A program made the translations under genes and the position numbers. Shown here one piece after another: positions 1 to 8,730 of a stretch of 64,000 bases of DNA; the first letter of the stretch is position 1; the number at the start of each line of letters is the position of its first letter. A model generated the notes under the pieces. The model was not told the origin of the DNA. It made no database searches and was given only the letters and a program-made list of their open reading frames with translations. This DNA is from Verrucomicrobiota bacterium (lineage in GTDB: Bacteria; Verrucomicrobiota; Verrucomicrobiia; Opitutales; Opitutaceae), in contig JAEKKV010000015.1 of NCBI GenBank assembly GCA_019510185.1, positions 143,420-207,419 on the forward strand. Reading direction: 5' to 3'.

Positions 1-5
1 AATCC

Positions 6-21
6 GATTTAATGTTAAATC
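6..21. promoter_or_regulatory. Putative LacI-type operator upstream of the import operon
   Basis: GATTTAATGTTAAATC is a 16-bp palindrome, perfect except for its two central bases. It lies 73 bp before the first gene of the operon. A closely matching sequence (13 of 16 bases) occurs at 8699-8714, just before the LacI gene at the end of the same operon. The shared site suggests autoregulation and operon control by that regulator. Function is inferred from position and symmetry only. Confidence 0.5.
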
Positions 22-94
22 AAATTTCGGTCCGCGCTGTCAAGTCGCGCTCCGGTGAAAACCCCGGCCCCCTCGTTTTCCTGTCATTTTCGCG

Positions 95-2647
95 ATGCGT
101 CTCAACCCGCGTTCCCTGCCGCCCCTGCTCGTCGTCGCCCTCTTGTCGGCGGCGGGTTTGAGCCTGCTGTGGCTGTTGTCACCGACGCGCTCGGCGACTG
201 CGAGTCCGGCCGGGGTGGTGGAGATCACCTACATGGGACCGGGCGGTCCGATCTCGGGCGCGTTGGACGACGCGGTGCGTGCTTTCGAGGAGGAGAGCCG
301 CCATGCGCATGCGTCCGATCCTTCGCGTCCGATTTATCGCGTCATCAGCGGGCAAAACGCCTCGCGCGGCATGACCGGCGACCCGACGCGCTTTCTGCTC
401 AGTGTCGCCGGAGGCATGCCGCCGGACGTCATCTATTTCGACCGTTTTGCCGTGGCCGAATGGAGTGCCCGAGGAGCCTTTATCGATGTGAATCCGTTTA
501 TCGCTCGGGATTTGGTGGCGGGGCATGCAGACGCGATTCGTCGTGAAGATTATTATCCGGCAACGTGGAACGAGGTCGTTTTCACCCACCCGGCCACCGG
601 GAAAGGCGGCCTCTACGGCATCCCGGACGGCTTTGAATCGCGCGCGTTGATCTACAACAAGGATTGGCTGCGCCGCGCCGGTTATGTCGATGAGAAGGGC
701 GAGGCCCGTCCGCCTAAGACCTGGGAAGAATTGGCCGATATGTCGGCGGCGTTGACCGAGCACGACGAGAACGGTCGTATCACCCGGCTCGGTTTCGCGC
801 CGCTGTCGGGCGCTGGAATTTTTTATCAATATGGCTGGCAAAACGGCGGCGAGATCCTGTCCGTCGATGGCCGCACGGTGACCCTCGATGAACCGCGTTT
901 TGTCGAGGCATTGGATTGGATGGCCAAGTTCTACGAGCGGCTCGGCGGCATCAAAAACGTGCTCGCCTTCGATTCGGTCATGCAGCGCGGAGATCTCGAT
1001 CCGTTTGTGACCAACCGGATGGCGATGAAGTTCGAAGGTTTCTGGGCGTTGCGGTTTGGACTTTCTCAATACGGCGATCGGGTGAACTACGGCGTCGCCC
1101 CGCCGCCCATGCCGGCCCGGGAACTCGCGGCCGGTCGTTCGCCGGAGAGCTGGGTCGGCGGGTGGTGCTACGCCATCCCCGCGACCGCGCATCACCCGAA
1201 GGCGGCGTGGGAACTCATCCGTTTTCTCGCCTCGCCCCGCGCCCGTCGGATCATGGCTGAGAGCCAGCGCCTGGCCGCCGAGAGCCAGGGTCGGCTCTTC
1301 ATCCCGTCGCAGTCGGCCCACCGTCCGGTCAACGAGGAGAACATGACGCGTTACGTGGATGCGAATCCCGCCATCCCGGAGAATCTCCGCGTCGGGGTGC
1401 ATGCCTTTAACGACATTGTCGTCAATTCCCGCTTCCGTCCCGCCTCGCCGGTCGGTCAGGTCATGTTCAACGAAGCCACGACCGCCGGCGAGGCGGCGTG
1501 TTACGGCGTCCTCTCGGCGCAGGCGGCGCTGGATCGCGCCACGGCCAACTCCCAACGCGCACTGGACCGCGCCCTCGCCCCGGCCCGCGGCGCTCCCGTT
1601 AACTGGTCGCACCTCGTCTGGGTCTATGGGCTGTTGGTGATCGTCGGCGCCACGGTGCTCTACAAGTGGGATACTTCCGCAGGCATCCGTTCCACCATGG
1701 GGCGCGCCCTCGCCACCGTCCGGCTCGGCCGGTCCGACGACAAGGGCGGCGTGCTCGAAGGCGCGGGCGGCGGCATGTTTCGCCGTCAATGGCTCGGCGG
1801 GTTTCTCTGCGCCTCGCCCTGGATCATCGGCTTCTTGATCTTCACCGGCGGCCCGATCCTGTTCTCGATCGTGGTGAGCTTCGCCGACTACGACATCCTG
1901 CGGCCCGCCACCTGGACCGGTCTGGCGAACTACTCGCGCATGTTCACCGGCGACGACCTGTTCCTCGTCGCGGTGCAAAACACCCTCTACATGATGATCG
2001 GCATCCCGCTGGGACTCGCCGCCAGCCTGGGCATCGCCCTGTTGCTGAATGTCGAGATCCGCGGAGTCGCGCTGTGGCGGACCTGTTTTTACCTGCCGTC
2101 GATCGTCCCGGCGGTCGCCTCCAGCATCCTCTGGATCTGGATCTTCAATCCCCAGGCGGGACTGCTGAACGATGTGCTCGCGGCGTTTGGCATCCACGGC
2201 CCCAATTGGCTGCAGGATGCAGACACATCCAAATCCGCCCTCATCCTCATGGGCCTGTGGGGCGCGGGCGGAGGCATGATTATCTGGATCGCGGGACTCA
2301 AGGGCATCCCGGAAAGTTATTATGAGGCGGCCCGTATCGATGGAGCCACGACTTGGAATCAGTTTGTTAACATCACGCTGCCCATGCTGTCGCCCTACAT
2401 CTTTTTCAATACGATCATGGGCGTGATCGGCACGCTGCAGGTGTTTTCCCAGGCCTTCATCATGACCCAGGGCGGCCCGGTAAACTCCACGCTTTTCTAC
2501 GCCTACCATCTGTTCAACCACGCTTTCCGCTACCTCAACATGGGCTACGCCTCGGCTTTGGCCTGGGTGCTCGTGCTGGTGGTCCTGGTCCTCACCGTCA
2601 TCCAGATGAAGCTCTCCAAACGGTGGGTTCACTACGAAGGAGACTGA
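95..2647 (+). CDS. Fused sugar ABC transporter: solute-binding domain plus MalF-type permease
   Basis: This 850-residue protein joins two normally separate parts of a carbohydrate ABC importer. Residues about 8-28 form a hydrophobic anchor. Residues about 40-480 resemble family 1 extracellular solute-binding proteins (GLYGIPDGFESRALIYNKDWLR, then WVGGWCYAIP near 355). A membrane segment at about 506-525 leads to a MalF/UgpA-like permease from about 565, with the cytoplasmic ATPase-contact (EAA) loop YYEAARIDGATTWNQF at about 742-757. The binding domain is therefore tethered to its own channel outside the membrane. The stop is 4 bases before the next permease gene, so the two subunits are probably co-translated. 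No ATPase is encoded nearby, so a shared MsmX-like ATPase is assumed. The coupling with GH42 and GH31 suggests import of xyloglucan oligosaccharides. Confidence 0.9.
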   Translation: MRLNPRSLPPLLVVALLSAAGLSLLWLLSPTRSATASPAGVVEITYMGPGGPISGALDDAVRAFEEESRHAHASDPSRPIYRVISGQNASRGMTGDPTRFLLSVAGGMPPDVIYFDRFAVAEWSARGAFIDVNPFIARDLVAGHADAIRREDYYPATWNEVVFTHPATGKGGLYGIPDGFESRALIYNKDWLRRAGYVDEKGEARPPKTWEELADMSAALTEHDENGRITRLGFAPLSGAGIFYQYGWQNGGEILSVDGRTVTLDEPRFVEALDWMAKFYERLGGIKNVLAFDSVMQRGDLDPFVTNRMAMKFEGFWALRFGLSQYGDRVNYGVAPPPMPARELAAGRSPESWVGGWCYAIPATAHHPKAAWELIRFLASPRARRIMAESQRLAAESQGRLFIPSQSAHRPVNEENMTRYVDANPAIPENLRVGVHAFNDIVVNSRFRPASPVGQVMFNEATTAGEAACYGVLSAQAALDRATANSQRALDRALAPARGAPVNWSHLVWVYGLLVIVGATVLYKWDTSAGIRSTMGRALATVRLGRSDDKGGVLEGAGGGMFRRQWLGGFLCASPWIIGFLIFTGGPILFSIVVSFADYDILRPATWTGLANYSRMFTGDDLFLVAVQNTLYMMIGIPLGLAASLGIALLLNVEIRGVALWRTCFYLPSIVPAVASSILWIWIFNPQAGLLNDVLAAFGIHGPNWLQDADTSKSALILMGLWGAGGGMIIWIAGLKGIPESYYEAARIDGATTWNQFVNITLPMLSPYIFFNTIMGVIGTLQVFSQAFIMTQGGPVNSTLFYAYHLFNHAFRYLNMGYASALAWVLVLVVLVLTVIQMKLSKRWVHYEGD

Positions 2648-2651
2648 TCCC

Positions 2652-4340
2652 ATGCCGGCTTCTCCTCAAATTGCGGCCCGATTCCGGGCCTTCTGGCTCT
2701 ACTCCCTGTTGATCATCGGCTCGGCCGTCTTCATGTGGCCGTTTCTCTGGATGGGCACCGCTTCGGTGAAGGTGGAGCGTGAACTCTTCTCCGAGGACGC
2801 GGGCCTGATTCCACAAAGTCCGGCAATCCCGTCGGTCTCGCCGTTCCTCGAACGCCGCACGCATGCCGGCTTCAAGCATCCGCAGCTGGCCGAACAACAG
2901 CCACGCCTCGAAGCCACCTTGCGGGACCGTGGCCTTGTCTGGCCCGAGGGAATTGACGCAGACGCCGCCCGAGCCGAACTGGCACGGGGCCTTTTCCACC
3001 GCCTCGCACGCCTGGCGCCGGAGTCCTGGTGGGCGCTCCCGCCCGATGATCTCGCCGCCAAACTCAACGGCCTGCTCACGCCGGCGATGATCGAGACCGA
3101 GCGCGCGGGAATCTTGCGCGGCGTGGTCTTGGGCAAATTGATTCTGCTCAGCTACGACCTGCAGGAGAATGTCGCCATCGCGCCCGACGCCGTCGCCAGC
3201 GCCTGGACGCTCGGCGGTGATGCGAATGCGCATTTCGGGACCGATCCGGCCGCCAAAACCCAGGGGAGCCTGCTCGCCTATGATTTTTCCAAGGGCGATC
3301 ACGCGACCCTCACGACGACCATGCAGGCGGGTTTCCCATTGGACCGCCTGCACCGCATCCAGCTTTTCGTGCGACCCGACGACAGCTGGCACGCGCTCGA
3401 GTGCACCGTTGAAATGAACGGTCACCGCTACCGTGCCGAACGCGCCTCCACGCTCTACGACACCGGCTGGCTGTCGCTTTCCTGGCAGTTGCCCGGTCCC
3501 GACGACCTCACCAATCAGCAAAAAACCTGGACGCTTCTGCGTGAAGTCGATCCCTCCGCAACGGAATCCCTCGGAGCCGCGCCGGAGTCCGCGCCCGGAC
3601 GGATCAAGCTTACCCTCGAACTCCGTCGTCGTGGCTTCATCGGCGCGTGGTGGGCCAAGATCACCCGCAACTATCACACGGTTCTCGAATACATTCCCTT
3701 TGGGCGCTACGTCGCGACCAGCCTCTTCCTCGTCATCCTCCAAGTCGTGGGCACGATCTTCAGCTGCTCGCTCGTGGCCTACAGCTTCTCCCGCCTCCGC
3801 TGGCCCGGACGTGGTGCGTGTTTTATGATCATGCTCGGCACTATGATGCTGCCGGGGCAGGTCACGATGATTCCCTATTTCCTGATCATCCGGGATCTGG
3901 GTTGGTATAACACCCTGTACCCGCTTTGGGTACCGAGCCTGTTCGCCAACGCGTTTTTCGTTTTCCTCCTGTGTCAGTTCATGCGCGGCATCCCGCGCGA
4001 CCTGGAAGACGCGGCGCGCATCGACGGCTGCGGCGTGCTCCGCATCTATTGGCACGTCATGATGCCGCTGCTACGCCCGAGCCTCGCGGCCATCGGCATC
4101 TTTACGTTCATGGGGGTCTGGAATGACTTCATGGGACCGTTGATTTATCTCCAGGACCAGCGGCTCTACCCGCTCTCGCTCGGTCTTTACGCGCTCAACG
4201 TGCAGAATGTGCAGGGGAGTAATAGCATGGGGATGATGATGGCAGGTTCTCTCCTGATGACCCTTCCGGTGGTCGCCATCTTCTTCTTTGCGCAACGCTA
4301 CTTCATCAAAGGCATCACCATGACTGGCATGAAGGGCTGA
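2652..4340 (+). CDS. MalG-type sugar ABC permease with large extracytoplasmic insertion
   Basis: This is the second membrane subunit of the sugar importer, 562 residues against the usual 270-300. Residues about 13-38 form the first membrane helix. Residues about 40-330 are a soluble insertion with beta-rich stretches such as SLLAYDFSKGDHATL and LQLFV-like strands, probably facing the periplasm. The normal MalG core starts near 345 (YIPFGRYVATSLFLV) and has the EAA loop LEDAARIDGCGVLRIYWHVMMP at about 451-472. The insertion could help receive sugar from the binding domain fused to the partner permease, which is my inference. The gene follows its partner by 4 bases and precedes the GH42 gene by 11 bases. 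Confidence 0.9.
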   Translation: MPASPQIAARFRAFWLYSLLIIGSAVFMWPFLWMGTASVKVERELFSEDAGLIPQSPAIPSVSPFLERRTHAGFKHPQLAEQQPRLEATLRDRGLVWPEGIDADAARAELARGLFHRLARLAPESWWALPPDDLAAKLNGLLTPAMIETERAGILRGVVLGKLILLSYDLQENVAIAPDAVASAWTLGGDANAHFGTDPAAKTQGSLLAYDFSKGDHATLTTTMQAGFPLDRLHRIQLFVRPDDSWHALECTVEMNGHRYRAERASTLYDTGWLSLSWQLPGPDDLTNQQKTWTLLREVDPSATESLGAAPESAPGRIKLTLELRRRGFIGAWWAKITRNYHTVLEYIPFGRYVATSLFLVILQVVGTIFSCSLVAYSFSRLRWPGRGACFMIMLGTMMLPGQVTMIPYFLIIRDLGWYNTLYPLWVPSLFANAFFVFLLCQFMRGIPRDLEDAARIDGCGVLRIYWHVMMPLLRPSLAAIGIFTFMGVWNDFMGPLIYLQDQRLYPLSLGLYALNVQNVQGSNSMGMMMAGSLLMTLPVVAIFFFAQRYFIKGITMTGMKG

Positions 4341-4351
4341 CCCATTTCCCG

Positions 4352-6433
4352 ATGACATCCCCGTCCACAGGAAAAAACGTCCGTTTCTGCTGCGACCGTG
4401 TATATCACGGTGGCGACTATAATCCGGATCAATGGCCCGAGTCCGTCTGGCAGGAAGACGTCGCCCTGATGCGTCAGGCCAGCGTCAACATCGCCACGCT
4501 GCCCGTATTCGGCTGGCAGGCGCTCAACCCCGCCGAGGGCGTCTTCGCCTTCGAGTGGCTGGACCGCGTGATCGAGAAACTCGACTCCGCCGGCATCGAT
4601 CTCTGCCTCGCGACCGCCACCGCGTCGCAGCCGGCCTGGCTCGACCAAAAATATCCCGACGCGCTCGCGTGGGACGAACACGGCCGCGAGCGCCCGCATG
4701 GCAACCGCCACACCTTCTGCCCCAACTCGCCGAATCTCCGCCGCCTCGGCGCCGATCTCGTGCGCGCGCTGGCCGTGCGTTATGGCAAACACCCGCGTTT
4801 AAAACTCTGGCACATCAACAACGAATACGGCGGCAGCTGGCCGAGCTACTGTTATTGCCCGCGCTGCGCCGAGGCGTTTCGCGGTTGGCTGCAAGAGCGT
4901 CATGGTTCGCTCGACGCGCTCAACGCCCACTGGAACACCGCATTTTGGGGGCACACGTATCAAGACTGGTCGCAAGTCGAGCCGCCCTACGCCACGGGCG
5001 AAGGTGCGGTTAATTGCCTGCGCATCGACTGGCGGCGTTTCCATACCGACAGCATTCTTGCCTGCTTCCGCAACGAAGCCGCGGTGTTGCGCGAGATCAC
5101 GCCGGAGGTGCCCCTTACGACCAATTTGATGGGGCCGTTTTTCTCGCTCAACTACCGCGCGTGGGCGGAGGACCTCGATGTGGTCGCTTGGGACAGTTAT
5201 CCGATGTGGGACGACCCCGCCGCGACCACTGCGTTCAAGCACGCGCTCATGCGCGGCCTGCGCGGAGGCGAGCCCTTCCTCCTGCTCGAACAAAGCCCGT
5301 CGCATCAAAACTGGGCGCCCTCGTGCCGTCTCAAACGTCCGGGCGAACTGCGTCAGCTTTCCTATCAGGCCATGGCGCAGGGCTCCGACTCGGTGATGTA
5401 TTTCCAGTGGCGCCAGTCACGCGGCTGCATCGAAAAATATCACGGTGCCATCCTTGAACACCATGGGCGTTCCGACGCGCGGGTGTTTCGCGAGGTGTCG
5501 GCACTGGGTGGCGAACTCGCCGCATTGGGCAACGCCACGCTAGGCGGACGCGTGCCGGCCCGTGTCGCCGTGGTGTTTGACTGGGAATCCTGGTGGGCGC
5601 TCGCGGCGTCGAGCGGTCCGCGCCGCGACCTCGATTATCTCACGGAGGTTTTGCCCTATTATTCCGCGCTGCATGCCGCCGGCATCCAGACCGAGGTCGT
5701 GGGCCTCGACGACGACCTCGACCGCTTTGACGTCATTGTCACCCCGTGGACCACGATGATGACGGCCGCGCAAGCCAAGCGCATCACGGCGCGCGTGCGC
5801 AGCGGCGCGACCCTCGTCGCGACCCACTTTACCGCCCGCGTCGATGCCCATGATCTCATGCACGAAGGCGGCGCGCCCGGGCCGCTGCGCAAGGTGCTCG
5901 GCCTCACGGTCGAGGAGTTCGACTCGCTGCCTGCGGGCGAGACCAACGGCGTGCGTTACGAAGCCGCGGTGGGGCCGTTGGTCACCGCCGACACCGAGGC
6001 TTCGGTGTCGTTTCTATGCGAGCGACTGTGGCTCCACACCGCCGTACCAATGGCGCGTTATACGAGCGATTTCTACGCTGGCGAACCGGCCATCACGCTT
6101 AACCATTTCGGTCTGGGTCGCGCCTACTATCTCGCCGCCAAGCTGGAGCCGGTCGCGCTGGGCATCTTACTCCGCAGCGTCTGTGCTGAACACGGGGTGA
6201 CCTCTCCGCTTGCGAAGGGCGTCTCGCCGCCCGACGGGGTCGAGGTCACGGTGCGCGCGGCGACCGGCCGCGAGCTCGTGGTGTATGTCATCAACCATGC
6301 TTCCGCAGATCGCACCGTTGTCCTGCCGTTGGGCGCGCATCGCGATCTGCTCACCGGCGACCTTCATCGCGGCCAGGCGACCCTGGCACCCCGCGGTATC
6401 CTTCTCCTTCAACCTATACTCAAATCCACATGA
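4352..6433 (+). CDS. GH42 beta-galactosidase, cytoplasmic
   Basis: The 693-residue protein has the GH42 layout: catalytic barrel, then a trimerisation domain and a small C-terminal beta domain. Acid/base Glu158 lies in HINNEYGG and nucleophile Glu313 in LLLEQSPSHQNW. The cysteine cluster CYCPRC near 167-172 matches the zinc site of many family members. There is no signal peptide, so it should act in the cytoplasm and remove terminal beta-galactose from imported oligosaccharides. It overlaps the GH31 gene by 4 bases (ATGA), indicating translational coupling. In xyloglucan breakdown this would expose xylose for the next enzyme. Family assignment is secure; the substrate is inferred from context. 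Confidence 0.93.
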   Translation: MTSPSTGKNVRFCCDRVYHGGDYNPDQWPESVWQEDVALMRQASVNIATLPVFGWQALNPAEGVFAFEWLDRVIEKLDSAGIDLCLATATASQPAWLDQKYPDALAWDEHGRERPHGNRHTFCPNSPNLRRLGADLVRALAVRYGKHPRLKLWHINNEYGGSWPSYCYCPRCAEAFRGWLQERHGSLDALNAHWNTAFWGHTYQDWSQVEPPYATGEGAVNCLRIDWRRFHTDSILACFRNEAAVLREITPEVPLTTNLMGPFFSLNYRAWAEDLDVVAWDSYPMWDDPAATTAFKHALMRGLRGGEPFLLLEQSPSHQNWAPSCRLKRPGELRQLSYQAMAQGSDSVMYFQWRQSRGCIEKYHGAILEHHGRSDARVFREVSALGGELAALGNATLGGRVPARVAVVFDWESWWALAASSGPRRDLDYLTEVLPYYSALHAAGIQTEVVGLDDDLDRFDVIVTPWTTMMTAAQAKRITARVRSGATLVATHFTARVDAHDLMHEGGAPGPLRKVLGLTVEEFDSLPAGETNGVRYEAAVGPLVTADTEASVSFLCERLWLHTAVPMARYTSDFYAGEPAITLNHFGLGRAYYLAAKLEPVALGILLRSVCAEHGVTSPLAKGVSPPDGVEVTVRAATGRELVVYVINHASADRTVVLPLGAHRDLLTGDLHRGQATLAPRGILLLQPILKST

Positions 6434-8700
6434 AATTCACCGATGGCCAATGGATGCTGCAACCCGGCGTTGCCGCTCACTATCCCGCCGAAGCAAACGA
6501 CATCACCCGGGAGGGTGAACGCCTCGTCATCAGCGCGCCCGTGCGCCCCATCCGCCACCGTGGCGACACCCTTCAGGGGCCGCTGCTCACGGTGACGCTG
6601 AGCTCTCCGCTCGAAGGCGTCATCCGGGTCCGCATCGAGCACTACTCGGGCGCGGCCACGGTCGGGCCGGTCATCCCGCTGCAAGTCTCGGGTGACGCGC
6701 CTGTGCGTGTTGAACACACCGATACCGATACGCTCCTTCATTCCGGTCCGCTGGCGGCGAGGGTGAAAAAAGCCGGTGGCTGGGAGATCGCCTTCGAGCA
6801 CGCCGGGCGCGTGCTCACGAAGAGTGGCTGGCGCGGCCAGGGCTACATCCAGCGCGACAGCGAGACCTTCGTCCACGAGCAGCTTTCTCTCGGCGTGGGC
6901 GAGTGCGTTTACGGACTCGGCGAGCGTTTTACCGCGTTTGTGAAAAACGGCCAGATCGTGGAGAACATCAACAAGGACGGCGGCACCGCCTGCGAGCAGG
7001 CCTACAAGAGCGTGCCGTTCTACCTGACGAACCGCGGCTACGGCGTGCTGGTCAACGAGACCGGCCCCGTTTCCTTCGAGGTCGCCTCGGAGAAGGTGGC
7101 CCGCGTGCAATTCAGCATTCCAGGCGAGAGTCTGGAGTATTTCATCATCGCCGGTCCGACGCCGAAGGACGTGCTGGCACGCCTCACCGCGCTCACGGGC
7201 AGGCCCGCGCTGCCGCCCGCGTGGTCGTTTGGCCTGTGGCTGTCCACGTCGTTTACCACCAACTACGACGAGGCCACCTGCACGGAGTTCATCGAGGGCA
7301 TGCGCACGCGCGACCTGCCGCTGCATGTGTTCCACTTCGACTGCTTCTGGATGCGCGAGTTCAATTGGTGCGACTTCGAGTGGGACGCGCGGGTGTTCCC
7401 CGATCCGGTCGGCATGTTGAAACGCCTGCATGATCGCGGCCTGAAGGTTTGCGTATGGATCAACTCCTACATCGCCCAACGCTCGCGGCTTTTCGCCGAG
7501 GGTGCGGCCAAGGGTTACTTCATCAAGCGCACCGACGGGCGTCCCTGGCAGACCGATCTCTGGCAACCGGGCATGGCCATCGTCGATTTTACCAACCCCG
7601 CCGCGAGCGCCTGGTATGCGGATCACCTCCGCCGCCTGCTCGACATGGGCGTGGACGCGCTCAAGACGGATTTCGGCGAGCGCATCCCGACCGAAGGCGT
7701 GGTTTACCACGACGGCTCCGACCCGGTGAAGATGCACAACCTCTACCCGATTCTCTACAACGAGTGCGTGTTCAACGTGCTGGTCGCGAAGCGCGGGGAG
7801 GGGGAGGCGGTGCTCTTCGCCCGCGCCTCCTACGCCTCCGGCCAGCGCCTGCCCGTGCACTGGGGTGGCGACTGTTGGTCCACCTTCGAGTCGATGGCCG
7901 AAAGCCTGCGCGGCGGGCTTTCGCTCAGCCTGTGCGGCTTTGGCTTTTGGAGCCACGACATCGGTGGATTCGAGGGCACCGCGCCCGCTTCGATCTACAA
8001 ACGCTGGGCGGCGTTCGGTCTGCTGTCCTCGCACAGCCGTCTGCACGGCAGCGGAAGTTATCGCATTCCGTGGGCCTATGACGAGGAGGCGTGCGACGTG
8101 TTGCGCTTCTTCACGAAACTCAAGTGCCGCCTTATGCCTTATCTGTGGGCGGCGGCAGTGCAGGCGCATCGTGAAGGCATCCCGACGATGCGCGCGATGA
8201 TGCTGGAGTTTCCAGGCGATCCGGCCTGCGACACGCTCGACCGCCAGTATCTGATCGGCGGCTCCGTGCTGGTGGCGCCCGTTTTCACCGAGGACGGCAC
8301 GGTGGATTTCTATCTTCCCCCAGGACGCTGGACGCACCTGCTCAACGGCGAGGTGCGCGACGGCGGCCGCTGGTATCGTGAAAAACACGACTACCTCTCG
8401 CTGCCGCTCTATGTGCGCCCCGGCACGTTGCTCGCGCTGGGCGCGGACGACACCAAGCCTGACTACGATCAAACCCGCGGCGCGACCTTCCGCTTGTATG
8501 AACTCGCCGACGGCGCGAGTGCGTCCGCCCGGGTCTACGATTTGAAGGGTAAACTCGCCGCGACCCTTACGGCACACCGGACCGGTGCTGAAGTCACCTT
8601 CACGGTGGACGGCACTCTGACGGATGCGACCGTGGCTCTCGCCGGAGGAGAGTCGGTTAAATTGTCTGGAGGTAAATCGAGCTGCGTTTTGCGTTCCTGA
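6430..8700 (+). CDS. yicI: GH31 alpha-xylosidase, YicI type
   Basis: The 756-residue protein closely follows Escherichia coli YicI, which removes alpha-1,6-xylose from isoprimeverose and xyloglucan oligosaccharide ends. Recognisable stretches are CVYGLGERFTAF, FHFDCFWMREFNWCDFEWD and GFGFWSHDIGGFE. Nucleophile Asp414 lies in LKTDFGERIPT and acid/base Asp481 in HWGGDCW. There is no signal peptide, so it is a cytoplasmic enzyme. Translation is coupled to the GH42 gene by an ATGA overlap. With the ABC importer this gives a complete route for short xyloglucan fragments, leaving glucose or glucosides and xylose. Confidence 0.95.
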   Translation: MKFTDGQWMLQPGVAAHYPAEANDITREGERLVISAPVRPIRHRGDTLQGPLLTVTLSSPLEGVIRVRIEHYSGAATVGPVIPLQVSGDAPVRVEHTDTDTLLHSGPLAARVKKAGGWEIAFEHAGRVLTKSGWRGQGYIQRDSETFVHEQLSLGVGECVYGLGERFTAFVKNGQIVENINKDGGTACEQAYKSVPFYLTNRGYGVLVNETGPVSFEVASEKVARVQFSIPGESLEYFIIAGPTPKDVLARLTALTGRPALPPAWSFGLWLSTSFTTNYDEATCTEFIEGMRTRDLPLHVFHFDCFWMREFNWCDFEWDARVFPDPVGMLKRLHDRGLKVCVWINSYIAQRSRLFAEGAAKGYFIKRTDGRPWQTDLWQPGMAIVDFTNPAASAWYADHLRRLLDMGVDALKTDFGERIPTEGVVYHDGSDPVKMHNLYPILYNECVFNVLVAKRGEGEAVLFARASYASGQRLPVHWGGDCWSTFESMAESLRGGLSLSLCGFGFWSHDIGGFEGTAPASIYKRWAAFGLLSSHSRLHGSGSYRIPWAYDEEACDVLRFFTKLKCRLMPYLWAAAVQAHREGIPTMRAMMLEFPGDPACDTLDRQYLIGGSVLVAPVFTEDGTVDFYLPPGRWTHLLNGEVRDGGRWYREKHDYLSLPLYVRPGTLLALGADDTKPDYDQTRGATFRLYELADGASASARVYDLKGKLAATLTAHRTGAEVTFTVDGTLTDATVALAGGESVKLSGGKSSCVLRS

Positions 8701-8723
8701 TTTAACGTTAATCCAAGCGCTTG
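8699..8723. promoter_or_regulatory. Double dyad operator region in front of the LacI gene
   Basis: Two CG-centred dyads sit side by side in the 30-bp gap before the regulator. GATTTAACGTTAATCC (8699-8714) matches the site at 6-21 in 13 of 16 positions. CAAGCGCTTG (8714-8723) is a perfect palindrome containing AAGCGCTT, which fits the AAnCGnTT core typical of LacI-family operators. One or both could mediate autoregulation. The first dyad overlaps the end of the GH31 gene by two bases. Confidence 0.5.
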
Positions 8724-8730
8724 CGCGCCG

